From Planctomycetales bacterium (GTDB lineage Bacteria > 4484-113 > JAFGCY01), in contig JAHEFU010000011.1 in the NCBI GenBank assembly GCA_024645305.1, forward strand, positions 1-23,700: a stretch of 23,700 nucleotides of DNA, in the 5' to 3' direction. This document shows positions 1 to 6,852 of the stretch, piece by piece; positions within the stretch are counted from its first letter, which is position 1, and each line of letters opens with the position of its first letter. A program made the position numbers and the translations under genes. The notes under the pieces are model-generated. The model ran no database searches and had not been told where the DNA came from. It saw only the letters and a program-made list of their open reading frames with translations.

Positions 1-57
1 CTGCTGTACTTCGAACCGCCTGCCGAAACTGACGACATGGACCCCGACGCCGCATGA
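1..57 (+). CDS. C-terminal tail of an unknown protein (partial)
   Basis: Reading frame 1 is open from the left edge and ends at TGA 55-57, giving an 18-residue acidic tail that ends in DDMDPDAA. The stop overlaps the galactokinase start as ATGA, so this is very likely the last gene before galK in the same operon, with translational coupling. Nothing about its function can be read from so short a tail. Confidence 0.6.
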   Translation: MLYFEPPAETDDMDPDAA

Positions 58-1238
58 TCAACTGGCAGGACAGCCGGGACTTCTTCTGCTCTCAGTTCCA
101 GGCGGAGCCCGAGATCTGCTGCTTTGCCCCCGGGCGGGTCAACCTGATCGGCGAGCATATCGACTATGCGGGCGGCCAGGTGCTGCCGCTGTCCATCTCG
201 CTCGGGGTCACCCTCGCCGTCCGGCTCACGGCGGAAGGCGGCCTGCGTGTGGCATCCTCGCTGTATCCCGGGCAGGGCGTTGCCAGCCTGGAGGAGACCG
301 GCAGGCAGGGACCCGTGGCCTACCTGCGCGAACTGGTGCGCATCACCGGCTGCCTGTCCGCTGAAATTGCCATCTGCTCCGATCTGCCGCCGGGCAGGGG
401 ACTCTCCAGTTCCGCAGCGGTGGGTATCGCGGTCCAGGCTGCCCTGCTGGCCCTGCTGGAGGAAGACGTGCTGCCCAGTGCGCGGGCAGTCTGCCGCGCC
501 GCCCAGCGGGCTGAACACACTGCGCTCGGTACGCATTGCGGCCTGATGGACCAGTACGCCAGCCTGTTCGGGCGGGAGACGGAAGCGCTGCTGATTGATA
601 CCTGGCAGCAGACGCATGAGTACATTCCCCTCAGTGGCCTGGAGGGCTGCAGCCTGCTGCTTGTTGACAGCGGGCAGTCCCGGGAACTGGCGGACTCGGA
701 ATACAACACCCGCCAGGCCGAGCTGCAGGAGGCCCTGCGCCTGGCTGCGGAAGCCCTGGGGGGATTTACCTGCTTTCGCGAGCGGACACTGGAACAACTA
801 CTGGAGGTGGCTGAGGGTCTTCCCGCGCCGCTGGACAGCCGCCTGCGGCATGTTGCCACGGAGCAGCAGCGCGTGCTGGATTTCAGTGCGGCACTGCAGG
901 GCGGCAACGCGAAGGGGATGGGTTGCCTGCTGATTGCCAGCCACAGCAGCATGCGCGATGATTGTGAGGTGAGTACACCACAGATCGACAGACTCGTGGA
1001 CATGCTGTGCAACCTGCCGCCGTGCCTCGGGGCCCGGCTTGTGGGCGGGGGCTTCGGTGGAGGAGTGCTGGCGCTGCTCAGGGGCAGCCCGGATCCGGCT
1101 TCCCTCGATGACCTGTTAGGGAAATACCATGCAGCCACGGGCCTGCAGGGCGACTGGCAGCAGCTGCAGTCGGGACACGGAGCCTGCCTGCTGGCAGGCA
1201 AGGGCAGCTGGCGCAGCCTGGCGGAGTGGCTGTCATGA
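54..1238 (+). CDS. galK: Galactokinase, GHMP kinase family
   Basis: This cytoplasmic enzyme phosphorylates D-galactose with ATP to galactose-1-phosphate, the entry step of the Leloir pathway. At 394 residues it has the usual family length. All family marks are visible: the galactokinase signature APGRVNLIGEHIDYAGG at residues 25-41, the phosphate-binding LPPGRGLSSSAAV at 111-123, HCGLMDQY with the likely catalytic base Asp166, and the third GHMP motif GGGFGGG near the C-terminus. The ATG overlaps the preceding stop (ATGA) and the stop overlaps the next start (ATGA), so it sits inside a tightly coupled operon. No galT or galE lies in the window; the next gene is a nucleotidyltransferase, which may use the product. 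A related GHMP sugar kinase with another substrate cannot be excluded, but the signature favours galactose. Confidence 0.93.
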   Translation: MINWQDSRDFFCSQFQAEPEICCFAPGRVNLIGEHIDYAGGQVLPLSISLGVTLAVRLTAEGGLRVASSLYPGQGVASLEETGRQGPVAYLRELVRITGCLSAEIAICSDLPPGRGLSSSAAVGIAVQAALLALLEEDVLPSARAVCRAAQRAEHTALGTHCGLMDQYASLFGRETEALLIDTWQQTHEYIPLSGLEGCSLLLVDSGQSRELADSEYNTRQAELQEALRLAAEALGGFTCFRERTLEQLLEVAEGLPAPLDSRLRHVATEQQRVLDFSAALQGGNAKGMGCLLIASHSSMRDDCEVSTPQIDRLVDMLCNLPPCLGARLVGGGFGGGVLALLRGSPDPASLDDLLGKYHAATGLQGDWQQLQSGHGACLLAGKGSWRSLAEWLS

Positions 1239-2275
1239 AGGGCCTGATCCTCGCCGCCGGCCGCGGCACCCGCCTCAGCCCCCTGACCGATAGCGTCAGC
1301 AAGCCCCTGTTGCCACTCGCCAACCGCCCGCTGATCAGCTACCCGCTGGAGCAGCTTCTTAGGGTCGGAATCACGGAGATCGGCATTGTTGCCAATCCCG
1401 GCAACAGGGATGCACTGGAGGCCGCCCTGGAGGGCACGCCCGCGCGGTTGCAATACATCATCCAGCCCGAACCGCTGGGCCTGGCGCATGCCGTGGGCTG
1501 TGCCCGGGACTTCATCGGCGACAGCGAGTTCGTGCTGCTGTTCGCTGACAACATCTTCCTGCAGCCGCTGGAGACCGGACTGGCCCAGTGGCGGGAGCTG
1601 CGTCCGGCGGCGCTGATCCACACCATCGAACTGGAGGACCCGCGGGCCTTCGGGGTCGCCGTGCTGGACGGCCAGCGTGTCGTGGACCTCGAGGAGAAGC
1701 CGGCCGCGCCGCGCAGCAATCACGGCGTGATCGGGATTGACATCTTCACAAAGGAGATCTTCTCTGCGATTGACAGCATCAAGCCTTCGCCGCGCGGTGA
1801 GTATGAGATCACCGATGCCATGATGGAACTGGTGCGCCGCAGTCGGCATGTACATAGTGTGCCCCTGCTCGGCCCCTGGTATGACACCGGCACCTTCAGC
1901 GACATGATCCGCGCGCACCACTGCGCGATGGACATGGTCCCCCACTTCGAGCTGGCACAGGGCATAGAGCAGCGGCAGACCCACACGGTGTTCGATGTGG
2001 ATGTGCGCCCCGGGGCCAGCCTGCTGGGCAGCCGCCTAATCGGCCCCGTTCTCGTGGAGCGCGATTCCGAGGTCCGCGACTGCGTGCTGGAGGAGTATGT
2101 CTCGGTCGGAGCGGATTGCCGGCTGCTCAGTTGCCATTTCACGAATGTGCAGGTCTATCCCGGCAGCCGGGCCAGCCACCTGATCGCGCGCAATGCCCTG
2201 ATCGCCCCGGGTCTGCTGATCAGCGCCGACGGCAGCCTGCTGCCGCTGGATGAGCATGGCGAGCTGGCGGGCTGA
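1235..2275 (+). CDS. Sugar-1-phosphate nucleotidyltransferase with C-terminal beta-helix
   Basis: It should join a sugar-1-phosphate to an NTP, making an NDP-sugar and pyrophosphate. The N-terminus is the classic nucleotide-binding signature LILAAGRGTRLSPLT followed by KPLLPLANRPL, and the middle has an EEKP motif and GEYEITDAM. After the WYDTGT stretch comes a hexapeptide-like region (about residues 250-340) typical of a left-handed beta-helix, as in the long RmlA/StrD-like glucose-1-phosphate thymidylyltransferases. I choose ATG 1235 because it forms an ATGA overlap with the galK stop and puts the signature at the extreme N-terminus; an in-frame GTG lies three codons upstream. Next to galK the substrate could be galactose-1-phosphate or glucose-1-phosphate. 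The base preference (dTTP or UTP) cannot be decided from sequence. Confidence 0.85.
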   Translation: MKGLILAAGRGTRLSPLTDSVSKPLLPLANRPLISYPLEQLLRVGITEIGIVANPGNRDALEAALEGTPARLQYIIQPEPLGLAHAVGCARDFIGDSEFVLLFADNIFLQPLETGLAQWRELRPAALIHTIELEDPRAFGVAVLDGQRVVDLEEKPAAPRSNHGVIGIDIFTKEIFSAIDSIKPSPRGEYEITDAMMELVRRSRHVHSVPLLGPWYDTGTFSDMIRAHHCAMDMVPHFELAQGIEQRQTHTVFDVDVRPGASLLGSRLIGPVLVERDSEVRDCVLEEYVSVGADCRLLSCHFTNVQVYPGSRASHLIARNALIAPGLLISADGSLLPLDEHGELAG

Positions 2276-2287
2276 TATGCTGTCTGC

Positions 2288-3355
2288 ATGTCCCATGACA
2301 TAGTCCGCCGTGTGCTGCCGCAGTACTGCTGGAACACGGCCGTCAGCTGCCTGGCCTGCCTCTCCGACAGCCTGCAGCTGGACCAGAGCTTTGAGCATGT
2401 CGCCGGCCTGAGCGGCGAGGCCTTCCGCCTGCCCCTGTTTGCCAATGCTGCGCCCGGTGCCTGGCAGCACAGTGTCAGCTGGCCGCAGGCGGCCCAGCAC
2501 TGGCTGGAGAGCCTCGGGATCGATGGCGAGATCTGCTGGACGGATGCAGCGGGCAGTGGCATTGACAACTGGCTGGAGCGCCAGCGCCCCCGCATCACCG
2601 AGACCCTGGCCCGCGGCCTGCCGGTGATGTACTGGGACAACCTGGCCTGGGGTCTGATCCTCGCGGAGGATGCCGATACCTACGAAGTCAGCGGCATTCC
2701 GGACTGCCAGGTCCCGGAGGAACTGCGCATGGTGAGTGGGATTGCCGGACGCTGCTTCACCGCCCGGGGACATGGCGACGCCGGAGCCTTCCGGGTTTCC
2801 CGTGACTCCCTCAGGCCGCGCTATGAAAGCGATGTGCTGTTGATCCATCCTGCGGGACGGCTGCCGCTGGATCCCGCCTACCAGCTGTCCCGGGCCCTGC
2901 ACCGGGCGGCGGATGAGCTGGCTGGCAACGTGGCCTGGCCGCGGATGTACGATGCCCGGGGGCTGAAGCTGGCCCCGCAGTTCGGTACGGCTGCCATGGA
3001 GCGCCTGGCCAGTGAACTGCGCAGTGGGGATATCCGGCTGGATGGCCTGATCATCTCCGTGCAGACCATGTTTGAAATGCGGCGCGCGGCGCAGCGCTGG
3101 GTCGGCGATGTGGCGGGAAATGCCCCGGATGACCTGCAGCCGCGGCTGAAGCAGGCCGCGGAATTCCTGCGCCGGATCGTTGCAGACCTGCGGCCGCTGG
3201 CCCTGCAGTTCAGTCCTCCGGCGGACCCCCGGCAGCAGCTCAAGCCTGAACTACTGGGCTCTGTAGCGAACGCGCTGTATGAGATCCGCCGCACGGAGGA
3301 AACCCTGACCCGCCTGCTGCGCGGAATTGCCGGGGATGCCGGTGTTTTCAGCTGA
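2288..3355 (+). CDS. Uncharacterised protein, possible BtrH-like papain-fold acyltransferase/peptidase
   Basis: A 355-residue soluble protein that starts 12 bases after the nucleotidyltransferase, so it is probably cotranscribed. There is no signal peptide or membrane segment. The N-terminus has QYCWNTA with Cys14, followed about 25 residues later by HVAGLSGEAFRL. This is the general layout of the butirosin BtrH N-terminal (papain-like) family, where an early Cys is followed by a G-x-S-E stretch. The C-terminal half is helical and charged with no motif I recognise. No strong Shine-Dalgarno precedes the ATG, which fits coupling to the upstream gene. The family call is from memory of motif style and is weak; the coding call is firm because the frame is long, well filled and intact. 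Confidence 0.8.
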   Translation: MSHDIVRRVLPQYCWNTAVSCLACLSDSLQLDQSFEHVAGLSGEAFRLPLFANAAPGAWQHSVSWPQAAQHWLESLGIDGEICWTDAAGSGIDNWLERQRPRITETLARGLPVMYWDNLAWGLILAEDADTYEVSGIPDCQVPEELRMVSGIAGRCFTARGHGDAGAFRVSRDSLRPRYESDVLLIHPAGRLPLDPAYQLSRALHRAADELAGNVAWPRMYDARGLKLAPQFGTAAMERLASELRSGDIRLDGLIISVQTMFEMRRAAQRWVGDVAGNAPDDLQPRLKQAAEFLRRIVADLRPLALQFSPPADPRQQLKPELLGSVANALYEIRRTEETLTRLLRGIAGDAGVFS

Positions 3356-3385
3356 GCAGCTTCTGAACGATCAGGATAATTAAGC

Positions 3386-3405
3386 GTCAGGCATTGTGTC
3401 CTGAC
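3386..3405 (+). promoter_or_regulatory. 6-bp dyad abutting the ribosome binding site of the small secreted protein
   Basis: GTCAGG (3386-3391) and CCTGAC (3400-3405) form a perfect hairpin with an 8-base loop, and the AAGGAG Shine-Dalgarno starts at the next base (3406). It could be a 5' UTR hairpin that protects the message or tunes translation, or a short operator. A GATAAT (3374-3379) just upstream is a possible -10, but I see no good -35. Confidence 0.4.
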
Positions 3406-3417
3406 AAGGAGAATGCA

Positions 3418-3906
3418 ATGAAGGGAATTAACTTACGCAACACACGGATTTTCATCATGCTGGCCTTCATGGTCGGCATGCTGGCCGGCTCAGCCCTGCA
3501 GCCCACGCAGGCCATGGCGGGCTGGGACCTCGGCAAGATCATCAAGAAGGGTGCCGAAGGAGCGGTGGTCGGTGGCGGCATCGCCTACCTGGTCAAGAAG
3601 AATGCCAAGGATATCGACAAGACCATCAACAAGCTCTACAAGGACAACAACTTCCCGATCGCTGCGGCCACCAAGGTGGTGCCGATCCTGGATCCGCTCG
3701 GTACGAAGCATGTCGGTGCGGCACAGATCGTCGGACCGCAGGCTTCCGTGGATGAGGTGTCCAGTGTGATCCTGCTGGAGACGAGCTTCATGGACAAGAT
3801 CTTCCGCATCAACGGTTATGTGCCGGTGAAGGGCAACGTTGATGACCTGAAGCGTGTGCCGGGTGTGGGTGTGAGTGCGGTGATTGACGTGAAGGTGATG
3901 AACTAG
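3418..3906 (+). CDS. Small secreted protein of unknown function
   Basis: The protein has 162 residues from ATG 3418, chosen because AAGGAG (3406-3411) sits 6 bases upstream; a TTG 24 bases further up lacks a site. Residues 1-35 are a clear Sec signal peptide: a basic start (KGINLRNTR), a hydrophobic core and a likely cleavage after AMA (QAMAG). The mature part starts with a Gly-rich, Lys-rich stretch (GGGIAYLVKKN), then two segments rich in Val/Ile, and contains no cysteine. I do not recognise a family. It stands alone, with its own ribosome site, a preceding dyad and a following terminator, so it is probably a separate transcript. AAG-rich, strongly biased codon use could mean high expression. 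Confidence 0.8.
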   Translation: MKGINLRNTRIFIMLAFMVGMLAGSALQPTQAMAGWDLGKIIKKGAEGAVVGGGIAYLVKKNAKDIDKTINKLYKDNNFPIAAATKVVPILDPLGTKHVGAAQIVGPQASVDEVSSVILLETSFMDKIFRINGYVPVKGNVDDLKRVPGVGVSAVIDVKVMN

Positions 3907-3935
3907 GTATATTCACTAAGAGATCTGTAACCAGC

Positions 3936-4032
3936 GGACGCTTCGGGCGTCCTAGAAAAGTAACGAGCGACGGAGTCCTGAAACTCCGCCGCCTGCTTTG
4001 GGGAAGCAACTTGTTTTACCCTCGCTGCAGGG
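3936..4032 (+). other. Run of four stem-loops downstream of the small secreted protein
   Basis: Four consecutive hairpins are visible: 3936-3952 (GGACGC, loop TTCGG, GCGTCC), 3967-3992 (stem of nine pairs with one mismatch around loop CCTGAA), 3994-4008 (TGCTT/AAGCA) and 4019-4032 (CCCT/AGGG). They fill the 3' UTR before an intrinsic terminator. This could be a structured 3' UTR, a small RNA, or a decayed repeat. No known riboswitch fold is recognised. Confidence 0.4.
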
Positions 4033-4043
4033 AAAAATAAACA

Positions 4044-4078
4044 GGCGAATGGCCATGGTCGTTCGCCGTTGCTTTTTT
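4044..4078 (+). terminator. Rho-independent terminator
   Basis: GGCGAA (4044-4049) pairs with TTCGCC (4062-4067), and the stem continues inward with G-U pairs around CCATGG. It is followed after GTTGC by six T (4073-4078). It would end the transcript of the small secreted protein gene, about 140 bases after its stop. Confidence 0.7.
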
Positions 4079-4111
4079 CTATGGGAGATCTCGAGTGACC
4101 GGATTGGATTT

Positions 4112-4182
4112 ACCACAAAGTACACAAAGAGCACCAGGAAGAATGAATTGAATTCCTTTGTGTACTTGGTGATCTTTGTGGT
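4112..4182. repeat. ACCACAAAG-type dispersed inverted repeat
   Basis: ACCACAAAG (4112-4120) is mirrored by CTTTGTGGT (4174-4182), and TACACAAAG (4121-4129) by CTTTGTGTA (4156-4164). Because both arms use the same words, several alternative hairpins are possible. From memory, very similar ACCACAAAG/TACACAAAG repeats are dispersed in genomes of many unrelated bacterial phyla. They are often mis-called as small genes whose peptides contain TTKYTK and FVYLVIFVV, exactly as the plus strand would translate here. Confidence 0.7.
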
Positions 4183-4202
4183 TTAAATCTTCGTGGTAGC
4201 TC

Positions 4203-4991
4203 CTATCCGATGCGCAGGCTGCTGCCCAGATTTCCCAGCACGGCAATCCCGCTCAGGGCAGCCAGGTAGCTGGTCTTGGGATTCTCGGGAAATGGCAGGT
4301 TACGCGAGGTGAATTCAACCTCACCTGCGGCCCCGCGGGCCACGAGGTGGTGGATGTTGCGGTCAATCGCCGGGTCTGCAATCAGACGGATCCGTGTTCG
4401 CTCCGCTCCGATCCCGGCCAGGCTCAGGGCCACGGCCACATTGGTGTTCTTCGGGAAGAGCCGGATCACTTCCGCAGCAGTTCCCTCAAATACCACTGTC
4501 TCCTCGCTGACTTCCATTCCCAGTCCGGCCGGAGGTTTGCGCGAGGTCAATTGCACGCTGTCCAGCCCGGCCTGGCGCATCGCCAGGATTGCATCCAGCC
4601 CCCCCAAGGCTCCGGATGGCACGTGCAAAGCCGGTTCTCCAGCAGGTCGCTTGCTGAAGTCCACATCCAGCAGGCCGCCTACCGAGAGTACGACAATATG
4701 CTGCTGCGGACTGCGGCCCGTGGCCAGTCTGCGCGCCGTTTCCACAAGCCCGGCGACGGCATCGGGATGCGCGCATTCCACGATCACATCACAATCCGCA
4801 CACATGTCCGCCAGCCCGGAGACCTGGCCAGCCAGTCCAGTCGCTTCCAGCAGACTGCGGGCCTTGTCAGTGTCATGGTCATGCACATGGGCCAGACAGT
4901 AGTCCAGCCGCCCTTCCGCCACGGCCTTGGCAATGGTCCCGCCAATGGCTCCGGCACCAAGAATTCCGAGCTTGCCTGCTTTTGCGTTCAT
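4203..4991 (-). CDS. nadX: L-aspartate dehydrogenase
   Basis: It oxidises L-aspartate with NAD(P)+ to iminoaspartate, which NadA can use for NAD synthesis, replacing the oxidase NadB. The 262-residue length is usual for the family. Residues 8-20 (LGILGAGAIGGTI) are the Rossmann dinucleotide site. A central NTNVAVALSLAGIG (183-195 area), DPAIDRNIHHL with the probable catalytic His214, and the C-terminal SRNLPFPENPKTSYLAALS are hallmark NadX motifs. An AAGGA lies 6 bases upstream of the ATG. It follows the membrane protein gene at 5072-5773 by 80 bases that hold a hairpin, so cotranscription is uncertain. No nadA or nadC is in the window. Confidence 0.88.
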   Translation of the reverse strand: MNAKAGKLGILGAGAIGGTIAKAVAEGRLDYCLAHVHDHDTDKARSLLEATGLAGQVSGLADMCADCDVIVECAHPDAVAGLVETARRLATGRSPQQHIVVLSVGGLLDVDFSKRPAGEPALHVPSGALGGLDAILAMRQAGLDSVQLTSRKPPAGLGMEVSEETVVFEGTAAEVIRLFPKNTNVAVALSLAGIGAERTRIRLIADPAIDRNIHHLVARGAAGEVEFTSRNLPFPENPKTSYLAALSGIAVLGNLGSSLRIG

Positions 4992-5020
4992 CTGATTTCC
5001 TTGACGGTGAATAGTTGAAA

Positions 5021-5042
5021 GGGTACCGCCGTGGCGATACCC
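5021..5042 (-). terminator. Candidate terminator or attenuator hairpin
   Basis: On the minus strand GGGTATCGCC pairs with GGCGGTACCC (one G-U pair), leaving a tight loop, and is followed by TTTCAACTATTC. The stem is strong but the T tract is short, so it may be a weak terminator after the 5072-5773 gene or an intergenic processing hairpin ahead of nadX. Confidence 0.4.
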
Positions 5043-5071
5043 TTCTTTCAGTTCAGTCTGATTAGCTGATC

Positions 5072-5773
5072 CTATTCAGTCCATTCGCTATCGCCCGTGG
5101 TTTCCTGCTGGTCCGCATCACCTTCAGTCACTGCCTCTTCCGCAGCATCTCCTACCTTGTCAACTTCCTTGGCCATGAACATCCGCAGGTTGTCCAGTTC
5201 CGGCGGCATCTTGTCTCCCATGCCCGGAATCGCCTTGAAGTTCATCACGAAGGGCTTGCCGTAGGCGACTATTGTGTCACCCGGCTGAGCCTTGTTCGGT
5301 GCATTGCTGGTGTCAATCACCATGAAACCACCGTCGACCAGGTACATTGTTCCCTGCTGGCCGGACATGTTGCCCATGTCAGACTCGGAAACATCCTCAC
5401 TGTTGAAGTACTTAGCGGCATATTCGCTGGGTGACATAACCACACATTCCATCGCCACCCAGTTGCTCGTGAATCCTGCTGGATCCTGGGCAACTTCCTC
5501 CGCGCTGTGACTCTGCGCCTGCGAGCGGATCGTGGCGGCGTCCGTTTCCTGGAGCTCTATGGCCACGGTCATCGCGTTGCCCATAAAGTTCTTGAACAGG
5601 TTGACGCCGGCTATCGAGAGGATCACGCCGATAACCAGGATCACACCGCAGCTGATGCCGCAGCAGGCCAGCCAGTTGAATCCCTTCTTTTTCGGGGGAG
5701 GACCGTAGCTTGGTTCAATCGGTTGGTAACCGCCGCCGGGATCATCGCTTCCCGGATTGTGCATGCTGTCCAT
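5072..5773 (-). CDS. Pro/Gly-rich single-pass membrane protein of unknown function
   Basis: The protein has 233 residues from ATG 5773, chosen because GGAG lies 6 bases upstream; a TTG four codons further up lacks a site. Residues 1-28 are Pro/Gly/Tyr-rich and end in PPPKKKGFNW, followed by one hydrophobic span (about 32-56) with three cysteines at its cytoplasmic side. The rest (about 57-233) is a soluble, probably exported domain with V-M-S-P-S-E-Y and G-D-T-I-V-A-Y-G-K-P motifs, and it ends in an acidic Glu/Asp/Thr tail. The N-terminal layout resembles the zinc-ribbon-less Pro-rich DUF4190-like membrane proteins, but no family is assigned. Base composition is less GC-rich than the flanking operons. 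Confidence 0.75.
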   Translation of the reverse strand: MDSMHNPGSDDPGGGYQPIEPSYGPPPKKKGFNWLACCGISCGVILVIGVILSIAGVNLFKNFMGNAMTVAIELQETDAATIRSQAQSHSAEEVAQDPAGFTSNWVAMECVVMSPSEYAAKYFNSEDVSESDMGNMSGQQGTMYLVDGGFMVIDTSNAPNKAQPGDTIVAYGKPFVMNFKAIPGMGDKMPPELDNLRMFMAKEVDKVGDAAEEAVTEGDADQQETTGDSEWTE

Positions 5774-6101
5774 TTCAAACTCCAAAGAACCTGTGAATAT
5801 GGCTTTCAGCCAATGCCTATTCTACAGGAAACGGAACCCAAAGGTTTCAGAGCCGGATCCACCAGACCACAGCGCATCGGAAAACAGGGTTGCAGTTGGG
5901 ATAATCAGGGCAGTCAGTATGCGATTCAATCTCTTTCCTGGAATGCCTAATTGGTCTTGCAGGGCCAAGAGGATAGAAGCATTGAAACAATGCAAATATG
6001 GTGAACTGGGGGAGATTTCTCCACTAACTGCAATAATCGCAATACTGGTAAAATATACTGGCCTGGGGGAAAGATCAGGTCAGGAGAGTGACTTTCAGGT
6101 C
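5774..6101. other. 328-bp gap without a convincing gene
   Basis: This is the upstream region of the divergent membrane protein (minus) and small membrane peptide (plus). It is AT-richer than its surroundings. TATACT at 6054-6059 is a possible -10 for the plus-strand gene, without a clear -35. A small palindrome GGAGATTTCTCC (6011-6022 area) and a TTGG/CCAA hairpin near 5951-5968 are visible. I see no RNA gene and no second ORF with a ribosome site. Confidence 0.4.
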
Positions 6102-6326
6102 ATGATCATCTGGAATGTACTTTTAGTAGCTCTGGCTGCGGCTGCCGCAGCCTGTTTCATTTACATCCAGCTATGGATGCACGATCCGCGGCGCAGGCAG
6201 TTCAACGAGGAATGGTACAGGCAGTTTGAAAACTTCCGCCGTGCCCGCTACGATTCCAGGGAAATGGTGGACAGCATTCAGGGATTCAGTGAGCATTTCC
6301 ATCGTGAATCTCGGTCTGCCAGCTGA
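6102..6326 (+). CDS. Small single-pass membrane protein (74 residues)
   Basis: From ATG 6102 the peptide starts with MIIWNVLLVALAAAAAACF, a membrane span at residues 3-22. A basic, aromatic-rich cytoplasmic tail follows with HDPRRRQFNEEWYRQF and a helical, charged end. The open frame extends further upstream, but that part has a random composition and no ribosome site; AGGAG lies 14-18 bases before the ATG, which is rather far. Its 3' end is 12 bases from the convergent ruvX stop. The clear membrane-then-amphipathic layout argues for a real gene; I recognise no family. Confidence 0.55.
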   Translation: MIIWNVLLVALAAAAAACFIYIQLWMHDPRRRQFNEEWYRQFENFRRARYDSREMVDSIQGFSEHFHRESRSAS

Positions 6327-6338
6327 AACAGGCAGGAA

Positions 6339-6794
6339 TCAGCTGTCTCCCTTATATCTGTAATCCAGCCAGTCCTGCAGGATGATGGCTGCCGCGCGGG
6401 CATCTATTTCCGCACGATGTTTGCTGCGACGGGTGCCGCTGCGCCTGAATCCGTCATCGGCCATCTGCGTGCTGAAGCGCTCATCCATGTATTCCACGGG
6501 CCAGCCCAGTTCCTGCTCAATCAGACTTCCCAGCTGTCTGGCGAGTTGTGCGGAATCTCCCTCGGAACCTCTTAGGTCAAGCGGTAGTCCCATTACAACG
6601 CGGGTGATCTGGAACTCTGAAAGGGCTTCCTGCAGTCTTGAGGCAAAACCATCCATTGGATTTGTGTGTATAATCAAGTAAGGTGAAGCCAGTGTGCAAG
6701 TCGGGTCAGCCACGGATATACCGGTCCGCACACTACCTGCATCAAGGCCGATGATGCGCTTTTCTGGATCAGTATTCGATTCCCTGGTTTGCAT
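6339..6794 (-). CDS. ruvX: Putative pre-16S rRNA nuclease / Holliday junction resolvase-like RuvX (YqgF)
   Basis: YqgF/RuvX trims the 5' end of 16S rRNA precursor in E. coli and has an RNase H-like fold. The 151-residue product from ATG 6794 has the family length. The three acidic sites are present: Asp18 in GLDAGSVRTGIS, Glu105 in DERFST, and Asp131 in HRAEIDARAAAIIL. VVMGLPLDLRGSEGD is the conserved central motif. The open frame runs far beyond 6794 (to 7223) over the divergent lipoprotein, but those extra residues look unlike any RuvX. No good Shine-Dalgarno is visible, so the exact start is less sure than the identity. Confidence 0.87.
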   Translation of the reverse strand: MQTRESNTDPEKRIIGLDAGSVRTGISVADPTCTLASPYLIIHTNPMDGFASRLQEALSEFQITRVVMGLPLDLRGSEGDSAQLARQLGSLIEQELGWPVEYMDERFSTQMADDGFRRSGTRRSKHRAEIDARAAAIILQDWLDYRYKGDS

Positions 6795-6852
6795 TACAGT
6801 GAAGGACAAGTTAGCATACTTTGGGGAATGAGAATAAGCTTGGGAGCTTCTA

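Noticed and set aside
320..1984. 554-residue open frame on the minus strand across galK and the nucleotidyltransferase.
   Set aside because: It is antisense to two genes with full family motifs; its protein is low in motif content and Arg/Ser/Pro-biased, typical of a GC-rich shadow frame.
3998..4186. 62-residue plus-strand frame ending in FVYLVIFVV.
   Set aside because: It is the typical false gene made by the ACCACAAAG repeat and crosses the terminator.
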